DNA of 64,000 nucleotides from NCBI GenBank assembly GCA_036346255.1, contig CM070633.1:6138001-6202000 (forward strand). The letters run 5' to 3'. A program made the position numbers and the translations under genes. Numbering within the stretch: the first letter of the stretch is position 1; each line of letters begins with the position of its first letter. The DNA is from Ampelocalamus luodianensis. Taxonomy: Eukaryota; Streptophyta; Magnoliopsida; Poales; Poaceae. Under the pieces are notes generated by a model. It was not told the origin of the DNA. It did no database searches and saw nothing but the letters and a program-made list of their open reading frames with translations. This document shows, in pieces, positions 35,234-45,554 of the stretch.

Positions 35234-36005
35234 ACCTAAAAATGCAGCAAAAAACAAAGTTCATATTTTTTTCATGCATCTTTACATAGCCTATGTAGCA
35301 ATTACGAATTTTCTTTACAAATTTAATACATGTCATTCTATTTTTCTAGTTTAAATGGTATTTTCCGCACTAACAAGATATTGACCGTGCACTAACACAA
35401 TAATAACAGCGCACTAACAAAATAATAACCGTGCACATATATTCTCATTATTTTTTCGACCTAATCAGTTACTTCGTGTTTATCTCACAATGTACCATAC
35501 TCAATTCTATGTCGCTATTGTCACTATTCTATATCACAATGTACTACCTAATCAGCTACTTCGTGTTTATCTCACAATGTACTACACATTTCGACTATAT
35601 TTATCTAACATATTGAATTCTATGTCGCTATTGTCGCTATTCTATGTCGCTACACAACTCAAAATATGTACTACACTACATTTATCTAACCTACTCAATT
35701 CTATGTCGCTATTGTTGCTATTCTATGTTGCTACACAACTCAAAATATGTACTACATAGTTTGACTACATTTATCTAATCTACTAAATTCTATATCGCTA
35801 TTTTTGTTTGCTAACCTACAAGGTTTGGACGTAACGTAGACAGTTTCAGAAAAATTTACCTACAAGATGATCGCACCAAACTGATGCTCTGTCAATCTCT
35901 GTCCTCCGCGACGAACCGGCAGAGCTTCGCTACTATTTCTTCTCTCCCTCTCGAACTCTCTCTTGTAATTTTTTGGAATTAAAATGAATTACGCACTGAT
36001 TTTTT
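35234..36005 (-). other. AT-rich leader/promoter region of the PMD gene with tandem repeats
   Basis: 35500-35800 carries two to three imperfect copies of an approximately 85-bp unit with 'caattctatgtcgctattg' and 'caactcaaaatatgtactac'. 35390-35430 has short 'gcactaacaaaataataac' repeats. On the - strand this lies between the TATA box near 36010 and the PMD ATG, so it is probably 5' untranslated sequence, perhaps with an intron. Confidence 0.45.
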
Positions 36006-36017
36006 GGGCTTTTTATA
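36006..36017 (-). promoter_or_regulatory. TATA box of the PMD gene inside the right TIR region
   Basis: CTATAAAAAGCCC on the - strand, directly after the palindrome array of the right end (36028-36143). Transcription would begin about 35980 and run leftward into the PMD gene. The promoter is therefore supplied by the terminal repeat. Confidence 0.6.
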
Positions 36018-36027
36018 GCCGGATCCG

Positions 36028-36226
36028 TGTCGCCAGTTCAACTGGCGACAGGAACCTATCGCCAGTTGAACTAGCGACAGGGACCCCGTCGCCACCCTTT
36101 AGCCGGTGCGACAGGGTCCCTGTCGCCAGTTGAACTGACGATAGGGATATATTTTTGTAATTTTTTGTGGCGACTATTTATTTTTTAAATATATTTTAAA
36201 ATAATATTATTTTTTTAAAAAAATTC
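36028..36226. repeat. Right terminal inverted repeat of the MULE with palindrome array
   Basis: 36145-36226 is the inverted partner of 27278-27360. 36029-36049 is a perfect 21-bp palindrome with arms GTCGCCAGTT and AACTGGCGAC around one base. Two more near-perfect copies lie at about 36059-36078 and 36122-36142, and a longer GC-rich inverted pair ('gggaccccgtcgcc...gcgacagggtccc') lies between them. Confidence 0.8.
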
Positions 36227-36235
36227 TTCTCTCGC

Positions 36236-37075
36236 TCGCCCTAACGTCGAATCACTCGCTATTGAGGCGATTTCGCCGTCGTCTTCGGCAATGCGCGGCC
36301 AGCGGCACCTCCAAGTGGCGAAGGAGATGCCCACCGCCGCCCAAGCAGATCCCATGGTCGCTCCTCGCCGCCCGTCCAAGATCCTCCATCACGGCTTCCT
36401 CTCGGCACTAGGCGCGGATCTACCTCCCGGATGACCTCGCGGCGCGTGCCTCTGCGCTCACACCGGGTGGCTCATTCGCGCGCTCGCCCATGTGGCGGTA
36501 CACGGTCGCCAACGTCTTCTCCGGGATACGGTTCCCCTCCCGACAGTGAGGCGACCATGGTTGCAATCGGTGACCGGTGGTAATTCGCGCGATCATCCTC
36601 TCGGCGCGCCCACCTCGTGATCGCCTCGCTGCGGCCGTCATGTGTGGCGCGTCCAACAACGCCTTTTGCTGCCGGGAATCGGCCGTGCAGGAGGTTGGGC
36701 CAATGGGGGCTTTCTTGGCTCCAGGACGTGGTCTACTTCGACGGAGAGGTGATTCAGGGCTTCCATGCCGTCACGGGCAGCGCCCAGGTATGGAGGTTCA
36801 CACCCATATACGGCCATGTGCTTCAATTCTTTCCTCGATGGATTCTGTGTTGTAAACTTGTAAAGCTGCTCATCACTTCAGATTCCTTCCTTGTTGGTTC
36901 TGAACTTAATAACCATATTTCTTAAAATTTTCGCCGAAATTTTGGAGATTTTTCAAGTGGTTCTGGCCGATAAAAATTGGAATTTCAAACGTCGATTCGA
37001 TAATTCCGGCCAAATTTTTGAAAAACCCATTACGCGGTAACTCGCCTTCGCTAGCCTCGATTTTTTTCAGCAGTA
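36236..37075. other. Right flank of the MULE: GC-rich gene-like fragment and outer-element edge
   Basis: 36240-36850 is GC-rich with + strand frames up to about 100 codons (for example 36617-36925, 'DVVYFDGEVIQGFHAVTGSAQVW') and a donor-like CAGGTATGG at 36785. It looks like a captured or relict gene fragment, but I do not recognise it. 36915-37045 is AT-rich with 'aaatttttgaaaaacccatta', which pairs weakly with the left flank near 27115. The SDR pseudogene resumes at about 37076. Confidence 0.3.
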
Positions 37076-37515
37076 GCGAAAACCCGGCCAAGACACCAGA
37101 TCGAATGACTGCGTCGCGAGATAGCGTTCACCCGCACGCCATGGCGTCCTAGCTCGCCCGCCACGGCGCGCGCCACGCCGATGACTGCGGCCTGGGAGAT
37201 GCTGTACACGGGGGGCCGTCACCACGTCACCGAGCATGCTGCACGCCCGCGATGCTAGCCGTAAAGAGGATGCACCCACTGCGTTGCGGGACCATCACTC
37301 GCGCGGCGCGCTTGACGCTCTCTACGACGGAATGGACGTTCGCCGCCATGGTGCGGTCGAAGCCAGCGAGGTCAATGGACGGCACGGAGCTCGCGGTCAT
37401 GGAGCCGGAGACTCCCGCGTTGTTGTAGAGGACGTCGAGATGGCCGTGGCGAGCTACGGCCAGGTCAACCGCGACGACAATCTGCACCTCGTCAGTGACG
37501 TCGCAGCGAGCCGAC
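37076..37515 (-). pseudogene. SDR pseudogene, 5' (middle) portion
   Basis: On the - strand it follows the intact gene at 44753-45554: 'CDVTDEVQI', 'RHGHLDVLYNNAGVSGSM' and 'RVMVPQRSGCILFTAS' are clear. Two frameshifts follow near 37230 ('AGVQHAR' then stop in that frame). The catalytic motif YxxxK reads YSISQ (37193-37207), so the active-site lysine is lost. The nucleotide-binding N-terminus is missing; homology fades at about 37515. Its C-terminal end lies at 26960-27080 beyond the nested transposons, the break falling near residue 200 of the intact protein. Confidence 0.8.
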
Positions 37516-38430
37516 CTCCACCGGAGCTCCTCTCTGGCTCCCGGCCGAGCCGACCCCACCGAGCTGCAGCTTCTCTGCGGGTCACCGCGGCCCTCGGACG
37601 CCTGCGCCGCCGACGCCGGTTCTAGACGCTTGCCGCCATGCCGAATCTGCCGCCTTCCCGGCTGCTGCACTCTCGATGCACCACCCTCAGCCTCGGCACT
37701 GCCTGCGTTAGTCGCCACCTCTGCGCCTGGGCTTGCGCCACGTCGTTGCACCATTCGCCGCCATGCCTCTCGGCCTCACATCACCACCATGTTGCTGAGC
37801 CGTCCCTCTGAGCCCCCACTGCATGCACGCTCGGCCTCGCTCTCGGTCCCCCAGAACTCGACGTAGCGCCGCCTCCTCACCTTCCTCGCCCATGCCCGGA
37901 TTTGGCCATGGGCCACCGGATCCCGCTGCCTTCGGCCAGCCCGCTCTTCTTCCTCGCCCCCATGCAAGCCACCGCTCAGCCCTATTGACTACCCGCCGAC
38001 TCCAGCTTCTCCCGGTTCACCGTTGATGACCCATCGACTCCCCGCCGACTCCAGCTTCTCCCGGCACACCGTTGATGACCCGTCGACTCCCCGCCGACTC
38101 TAGCTTCTCCTGGTTCACCGTTGATGCTTGTCTCTGTGGGATGTGCCTGCCTCCTGCACCGCCGGTCATCGCCCTTGGCTCGCCCGCACACAACCCTACC
38201 GGCCACAATTTGCTCCCATGCGACACGGTTGCGGAGGACCACATGTGATGACACAACAGTGGCCGGCGGATCAACTGAGAAGGTAAGGTTTTTCCTCGGG
38301 TTAGGGTTTGGGATGGATTGACTTTGACATCATATAGGATTTTGGGAAATAATTGTGTGTTGTCTCAGAGGGCCCCTATACCCTTTATTTATAGTCTCAA
38401 GATACAATCCGACTGTAATACATCTATACT
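37516..38430. other. GC-rich unassigned region with a 49-bp tandem repeat
   Basis: 37993-38126 holds 2.8 copies of a 49-bp unit beginning CCGCCGACTCCAGCTTCTCC. Reading frames through the area are composition-driven on both strands and match nothing I know. 38280-38430 is ordinary AT-rich sequence. Confidence 0.6.
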
Positions 38431-39762
38431 AGACTCTAATACGAATTCTTCAACAAATCTCAAATGGTGAATGCCCCACTACCATAAAAATAAGGGTATA
38501 TTTAGGACATCTTCGACGTTAGCTTTTTGCTAGAAAAAGCCGGAAGACGTCCCAGATGGGTGGTTTTCAGTAGTTGTTTTTGGAAAAGCCGAAGCCGCCT
38601 TCAACGTGGAGAAGCCAGAAGTGGGAAGCTAGCCTGTGGCAGCTTTCCACGGCTTCGGTGGGTTGGGGTTCCGACTTTTCCCAGAGGGTTGAAAAAATTT
38701 ACCACCTCATAGCACGTATAAAATCCCCCATTCCACACCCAAACGGCCCCGACTCCTCAGCGCGCAGCAACAGCGCTAGGGTTTGCACCCCATGCCGCCT
38801 CGTGCTGGCGCCGCCATTTGCCTCCTTCGGTCGCTCCCTCTGCATTGGTCTCCACCGCCGACACCATCCACGTCACTCCCTCTACCCCCTCGCCACTGAC
38901 GTTGTCTCCGTACTCCTCCCGACCGCCTCCCCCCACATTCGACTGGCACCACCACCGACCGCATCCCACCTCCTCCACCGTCGCCACCCTCCTTCCTCGG
39001 CACCACTACCCCCTCCTCCTTCCTCTTTCCTTGGCGCCGGCGCCCCGGCCTCCCTCCTTTCTCACCACCGCCCCAACCTCCCCAGTGGCACCTCCCCGGC
39101 CTCCCTCCTTTCTCACTACCGCCCCAACCTCCCCAGTGGCACCTCCCCGGCCTCCACCCCTGCTCGATGCCGCCCCCCGCCCCCCGAGCCGCTGCCGCCC
39201 CGGTCGGCGCCTCCTCCAGCCGTCGTGACCTCCTCCACCAACCGCGGTCGTTAATTGTCATTAATTGCTGCCAATTGTTGTTAAGATTTATTTGTGTGCA
39301 AATTGTCATTAATTGCAGTCATTTGTCTGAGAGGTATTTTAAAGACATTTCCCAACTTCGATCAACCTAAAAGTCAGACTGCCAAAACACCAAATGCCTT
39401 TAATTCGATCGTTCAGCCCTCAGCATATAGATGACCGGAAGCTGTTTTTCATAAAAACTACACCATACCAAATTGGCGCTAAAAGCTCCTAGCAACTCTT
39501 AATTGATGAATCCTCACGCGACGCACATGAGCAGTCTGGTTCTAGTTGGATTTATGCGTAGTGGGCTCTCATTGGGCCTCAAGGTCGGCTAATTGGGCTC
39601 ACCGTAAAATCATATGGTCGATTGGACCTGGTTTTTTATGGATCAAGTGCAACTTAAACAGACATGGATCACAAACATTTCCTTTTAATAAATAAATAAG
39701 TCACTCACATGGTCCTATGTGGGATGGCAATGGTCCGCTCCCGACAACCCGCGGAGAATTTC
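38431..39762. other. Unassigned region with TATA-like box, C-rich block and a 51-bp duplication
   Basis: 38480-38760 has 'gccgaagccg' repeats and 'cacgtataaaatcccc' near 38715, resembling a promoter or the edge of a DNA transposon. 38760-39240 is C-rich with a perfect-looking 51-bp tandem duplication at 39048-39149. The proline-rich + frames there (38574-39254) are low-complexity. 39250-39762 is AT-rich with repeated 'gtcattaattgc'. I could not find paired terminal repeats. Confidence 0.35.
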
Positions 39763-42700
39763 TATGAGGACCCGCGTTTTTAGTCCTAACCTCGTAACCG
39801 TAATCGGCAATTAGTAGCGATTATTCTCGTCTTAGTGGTGAGTTAACGATAGTATTAGATCGTTGTTAAGCGGTGTTTCGTTGTCGAGACGTGGGTTCGT
39901 TAGGTTTCGTTCGTGAGCATTGCATAGCCAATTAGCTCAATCATAACGCATCATTCATTCAACTGACATTGACTGTGAAGAGAATCAAGTCGGTAAGTAA
40001 AGCGCATTGTCCTTGTCATTTGCATTAGATAAATAAGTCTTTGGTAGCATTGTTTACAAAGTATTTTACATCATTTAGTTGCAATCATGTGCATCTTGGC
40101 ATTTCCTTCTTTGCATAGCAAGTAACACAATCCCAACTCAGTCAAAGCCTAACCCTTGCATTGCATATCACCGAGCCCTCCGTGTATCTTGTTCATTGAC
40201 CGATCCGTCAAACCCTTGTGTGGGTGAGTCATCCAAAACTGCTGCTTACCACTCTCTACCAAACATTGTTAGATAGAAGCAAGCCTAAGTTTGATTAAAG
40301 TAAGGGTTGGGAGAAAGGGAAGATTGCCGTCGATTTCCCAAAGTGCGATGGACTACCCAGTAACCTCAGTGGTCGGTCCCTTGACCATCGAGATACCCAG
40401 ACCAACCGGAGTTGGTCGGCTCCTTGATCGTCAAGATGTCCAGACCACCCGAAGTCAATCGGTACCTTCACTTCCGTGGGTCTCCTCATCCGGCATTAAT
40501 AGAATCCGACACCCACGTATACTGAATTACTCAACAGCGGAGAATCCCTCGCATTGTGATCTAGTAACCAATGGACCAAAAGGTCCTTAGCCCAAATAGC
40601 ATCACAAGAGAGCCTAAGGGATAAGGCAAGGGGCATAGTGGTCATTAGCAACACAAGGCAAGCCACAGCCGAATGCATATCCCCTGGTAAGCCATTCACA
40701 TCCACAAAGCCATCCCCCTCCCACTTATTCTCAGCCAAAGCAACAGGACCAGCAGCAAAGAGGGGAGCAAGAGGAGGAGGGAGGCCAGAGAACAAGGGCA
40801 GCGACGGCGGTGGCCAGAACCGCAAGCAGCAACTGAAGGCCACACTGAGACCGGCGGCAAGAGGACATCCACCCCATTACCGGCGGCTCAGCTCGACCAC
40901 CACCTGCCACCACCTCGGCTGCAACCCACAACCGACCAAACCCCCAACACCTCAGGTAAACCATCTCCATGCCTTTCCCCACAAACCATATTGCCATTCA
41001 CCATACACAGAGCACCATCCAGCTCACATTCACCAGACGGCCACAGCAGGAAGGGAGCAAGAATGGAGAAGCGTCGGGAGGCGAAGCAAGCTCTGCATCC
41101 TTGGCATCATCACTTGCAAGCCACCCACAACAAGGGAGAAGGAGGAGAGCACCGGCACAAGGCCAACGATACCATCCACTTGCCCCCATCCCTGAACCCA
41201 ACAGGAGGTAACCTCAGTTTCACCCCGACATGCTACACACCCACATCATTCACAGATATCCCCAGATCTCAGTAGCAGCGATATCTAACTCTCAGTTCAC
41301 TAGCATCACAGAGCAGTAGAAGGGAGGGAGTAGAGGAAGGATGTAGGGGAAGTATCACCTCAGTATAGCAGTGAGTCAGAACCATCAGTAGCACCCCAAA
41401 GCAATCCCATCCAACATTTCATCATCAGGTAAAACATATGCATTTTGAGCTTGAGGTGAGCATGTTCATACCTCCAGTAGCACCTTCACATCCAGATCTG
41501 CACCCACTGACCTGCATCCATGCATAAGTAGCATTCATCAGTAGAACTTATAGCAAGAACCCTAGATGAGCATTAAGAAGGGGGGGAGGGCTTCGTGCTC
41601 GTGTGCGGCGCCGGAGGCCCGAGCCGGCCGGCCGACTCCCGGGACCGTAGATCGGCGCGAGAGGGAGGAATAGGAGGACCCGAGCCGAGGCGAGTAGACG
41701 CGCTGGCGCTGGCCTCGCGCGCCGGATGAGGAGGAGGCGACCGGATCTCGAGTCGGGAGGGAGACCGAGCCGACGGTGGAGGAGGCCAGATCCGGCGACG
41801 GTGGCGAGGAGCCCAGCGGCGGCATCGGTGAGTGAAGGAGAGAGCAGAGGAGGCGGGGCGCGGCGGCGCCCTAAGGAGCCGGCCGAGAGAGCGAGGCGGT
41901 GGCGGGTTGAAATCGGGGAGGAAGAAGGGGATCGGGAGGGTAGTGTGAGTGAGTCTTTGTGTGTGTGGGTGTGTGTGTGGGTTGAGTAGGGACGGCGGGT
42001 GTGAGTGTGAGAGGAGAGAGTGAGGTTAGGGTAGATTAGAGTTAAGTTAGGGGTTAGAATGGGAGTTGGGTTTGGGAAGATGTTAGTAGGCGATTAGCTT
42101 CTAGATTAGGTATTGCATGGTGTCTTTTAGGAGCGGTTGTTAGTTAATTTTGGGTTAGCGGTTAGTCTATTAATTCGTTTGTTAGCGTGGGCCTTGGTTT
42201 GTTCGGTCTTAGCGAGTAGACCGTAGAGCGGCTAGATCGGGAGGGTATTAACTTAGCTTAGGTCGCAAAGCTTTAAGTAGTTAATTTGTGCTAACTGGTA
42301 GAAGCCACTAACTATGTATCCATATTATCACTCAAATCAAATATGTATTTACTTATATTATTATCCGTCTTTGCCGATTTGCTCTGAAGGCGAACCAAAG
42401 ACCGACGGGAGCGATTGACCAGTTTTCGTCGACACCAACCTTTCCTACTTCTACGAAGGCAAGCGATCCTCTTGAACATTAATATAGTTACTTTAAAAAT
42501 ATACCCTATCTTGCACTATTATATGTATTGCATCAAAATAATTTTCCAAAACCTAAAGAAAATGATTGAGATAAGATAAGATGATTAAGAAAGATTGAGA
42601 CTTACTAGGAGGGTAAAAAGGGGGCCCTGGCTGGGGAAGCGCGATGATGATGTTGAGGTAAGAGGTGGGCCCCTTTTTACATATGGCTATAATATAAGGA

Positions 42701-43764
42701 CCAACAAACTCTTGCTCGGTCGGATCACGTGTCGGTGCCAACCATTTTCCCGTTTGTGAGGCGTAAAATGCTACCTTGTTACGTGACTATGCTCTCCACA
42801 TCGGGTAAGTAATAGGTGTGTGTGAGTGATATGGAGGAACCCAGGACCGGTGGGGGATAGTCCGGAAGTGGGGGATCCAAGGCACTATATGCGCTAAGGT
42901 GGAGTGTTGAGTGCAGAATAGAAGCTGCCTCAACCAACCTCACCAGAACTCGGTGGATGATGAGGTCGTGCGTGACTTAATCTGCACGCGGAAGGTGATG
43001 GGTGGAGAAATTAATCACGTAACACGGAAAGCGTTACGTATTTCGATCTTGAACCCGCATCTAAGGCAATGCGGTGGACCCATTCACAGAGAGTTGAGAA
43101 TAGCTATGGGTAAAGTGGTACAAGCTGCGCGATGCTAAACAAATCATGAATTCATGCCGGTCTCGAGTTGGAGTCTCACGGAACCACATGGGGTCTTTTG
43201 TCTCTCCGGCGACTAGTAGAGTTTTTCAATATTAAAACTTGCCACCCTTTTGTCGAGATTTATTTTCTAAAGTGAGATGATTTAGAATTTGTGATAAAGA
43301 GTAGAGATAGTGCATCTGTGCATCTTTTGCTATTAATGCTTCTTTGAGTACATTCGTGTACTCAATCTTGTTAGTATTCTCCTTTGTAGATCCTAGTCCG
43401 GCAGGAACTATCCTGTGTGGGACGAAGGACTTCTGGTCACAGCAGCAATTTGGAGGAAAAGGGCTTTGACTAAGAGGACCTGAGGGTGAGTTAGGAGCTA
43501 CTTTGGCATGTGGGACGGATAGGTGCTGCGGTACCTCGAGGCGGATAAGAGAAGCGGGAAGTTCCTTTGGGTATTTATGTAAAGCTGGTATTAAGATCTT
43601 AGCTGCTGCGCTAATCTGTTGAATAAATGCAGTTTCTATCTTATTGTTCTCTGCGTAACTCGGTAAAGGCTTACTATTCGTTGGAGCGGTGTTCTCGAGC
43701 AAGCGAATAGTAATCCGTGTGCCTAAGTGTTATTACCCCTGGGGTAATGACACGGGGCGTCACA
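39763..43764 (+). mobile_element. Solo LTR, 4002 bp, with target duplication ATTTC
   Basis: Starts TATGAGGACCCG (a TG start mutated to TA is likely) and ends GGGGCGTCACA. Perfect 5-bp duplications ATTTC lie at 39758-39762 and 43765-43769. There is no internal domain, primer site or second LTR, so it is a product of LTR-LTR recombination. The landmarks shared with the other large LTRs occur near 42440-42475 and 43040-43100. Open frames inside (for example 40638-41195 and 41726-41989) are low-complexity and not genes. Microsatellite-like GTGTGTG occurs at 41960-41980. Confidence 0.85.
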
Positions 43765-43769
43765 ATTTC

Positions 43770-44752
43770 CCTGTTAGAAAACTTGTTATTAGCTTTCCAT
43801 AAAAGCTGAGTTTAATCCCGTTTAAACAAATAAAATTTTCCAGTAGGACTTTTTTTGAAAAGTTCAAAATCTCAATCCATCCATATGGAAGAGTGCCTTC
43901 CAAACAAGGCCTTAAGGGAGATTTTATTCCCGATAGCTTATATGGGTCCTGTGTAGGACGTGAATGCTTTCCCATACGTGCTCGCCGATATGTCCCGATC
44001 CGATAGTACCCGTTTTTGGAATGTCTAGTGCCAAAGTCACCGAATGGGTAAGTCACCAATCTAATCCCTTTGACAAATCGAGTGTCCTGTTAGATATCAT
44101 ATTCTATATATATAGAAATATCATAGAATAGACATATAGAATTTTTGGTTGGGAAATTCGAATGCTTTGCCATACCTGCTCGTCGATATGTCCCGATATA
44201 CACTTATATACACGTAGATTGATATATGCATGTCTAAAACATTGGTATTTTGTCTCTAGTCTAATACAGTTTTGTATAATCATAGTATATAACTTATTAA
44301 ATATCATTTTACCGTCTCGTGTAGTAATAAATCTACATATTTCTATATAACCATATGATAAACTTATGAAACTATCTCACTATCATTCAAACCTAAGTTT
44401 TAATTTCTCTGCTAAATCCCTAGTGGGGATAGGGACAGGAGGAAAATCACCTCCGATAGCTAAACATTAAGTGGGGATGGGAGGGCATCTCCCACGGGAA
44501 ATAGCCCCTTCCACATGAAATTGAGATCATGAAAGTCGTAACATCTATTGGTTTAATATACGTCTCACGTGGTAACAAATGTAATATACGGGGAAGGCTT
44601 AACACAGTGGAAAGTGGAGACACATAATTCACTACCGAAAGATTTCTTGCGATGCTGAAAGACACTCTTATTCTCAAAAGAACTCACGAAACGTCTGCGT
44701 GATGCCATTGTGACACGGCCGGCGACCTATGGCCTCCCTCAACGGTTCTGCC
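43770..44752. other. Intergenic DNA downstream of the SDR gene, with a direct repeat
   Basis: An imperfect direct repeat of about 37 bp ('gaatgctttcccatac...gatatgtcccgat') occurs at 43963-43999 and 44159-44195. The rest is AT-rich, with no gene seen. The SDR 3' untranslated region must lie at the right edge (on the - strand, below 44753). Confidence 0.5.
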
Positions 44753-45554
44753 TCAAGGCGCCTGGATGTTGAGCGGCTTCCCCACCGTGAAACCGCCGTC
44801 CACCACGAGGTTGTGCCCGTTCACGTACTTGCCCTCGTCGGACGCCAGGTACAAGGCCGCCCTCGCAATGTCGTCCACCTCAAGCACCGCCCCGTCCATC
44901 TCGTTCATGTCCCTCTCCACTATCCGCCTCAGCTCCTCGCCGCTCGCCCAGGGGTATAGCTCGGCCAGCCCGCTGACGCCGAACGGCGTCGCGATGCCAT
45001 GCGGCGAGATGGCGTTCACCCGCACGCCGTACCGCGCCAGCTCCCCCGCCACGGCGCGCACCACGCCGATCACCGTGGCCTTCGAGATGCTGTACGTGTG
45101 AGGCACCACGCTGCCGAGCACCCCCGCGGTGCTTGCCGTGCAGAGGATGCAGCCGCTGCGGCGCGGGACCATCACCCGCGCGGCGTGCTTGACGCCGGCC
45201 ACGACGGACCGGGCGTTGACGGCCATGGTGCTGTCGAAATCCGCGAGGTCGAGGGAAGGTATGGATCCGGAGGCCGCCGTCATCGAGCCGTGAACGCCGG
45301 CGTTGTTGTAGAGGATGTCGAGGCGGCCGTGGCGTGTCACCGCGAGGTCAACAGCTGCCGCTATTTGCTCCTCGTCGGTGACGTCGCAGCGTGTGTAGGA
45401 CGCGTCCGGGCCGAGCTCGGCAGCGGCAGCGCGGCCAAGATCGTCCTGGATGTCGGCGAGGATGACCTTCGCGCCGTTCCGGATGAACTCGGCGGCGGTC
45501 GCCTTGCCAATGCCACTGGCGGCGCCGGTGATGACTGCCACCTTCCCTGGCAAC
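44753..45554 (-). CDS. Short-chain dehydrogenase/reductase (SDR110C-type), catalytic exon intact
   Basis: NAD(P)-dependent redox enzyme; the substrate is not predictable. The frame runs 266 codons to TGA at 44753. Counting from the Leu at 45553: cofactor motif TGAASGIG at 9-16, NNAG at 83-86, Asn113, and catalytic Ser141, Tyr154 and Lys158 (YSISK). The C-terminal '[13 protein letters not shown]' is typical of the TASSELSEED2/ABA2/momilactone-A-synthase-like plant SDR group. No in-frame ATG fits. Instead 'atatgcag' precedes 45554, a splice acceptor, so a short first exon upstream (higher coordinates) should carry the start; I did not find it. A decayed sister copy lies at 26960-27080 plus 37076-37515, implying an old tandem pair. 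GC-rich codons contrast with the AT-rich surroundings. Confidence 0.85.

Larger units (their letters stand above)
27278..36226 (-). mobile_element. Three-gene Mutator-like element (MURA + GRF zinc finger + PMD)
   Basis: The ends are inverted copies: (A)GAATTTTTTTAAAAAA on the left, and its complement ends at 36226. Homology extends about 80 bp, then both ends carry arrays of a 21-bp palindrome. Flanking 9-mers TTCTCTCGT (27269-27277) and TTCTCTCGC (36227-36235) agree at 8 of 9 positions, the size expected for Mutator-like insertions. Inside, three genes all read leftward: PMD (35233-32530), GRF zinc finger (32020-31263) and MURA transposase (30569-27850). Each has a TATA box. All three carry stops, so the element is no longer autonomous. 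Confidence 0.8.

Noticed and set aside
36029..36142. Palindrome array considered as a CRISPR array or integron-like recombination sites
   Set aside because: Plant nuclear context, irregular spacing, no uniform spacers, and the same palindromes sit in the two TIRs of a DNA transposon.
38574..39309. 226-codon proline-rich + frame and 177-codon glycine-rich - frame
   Set aside because: They are mirror images of one low-complexity region containing a 51-bp duplication, and there is no recognisable protein.
40638..41989. Several 90-185-codon frames
   Set aside because: They lie inside a solo LTR with exact target duplications and encode low-complexity sequence.
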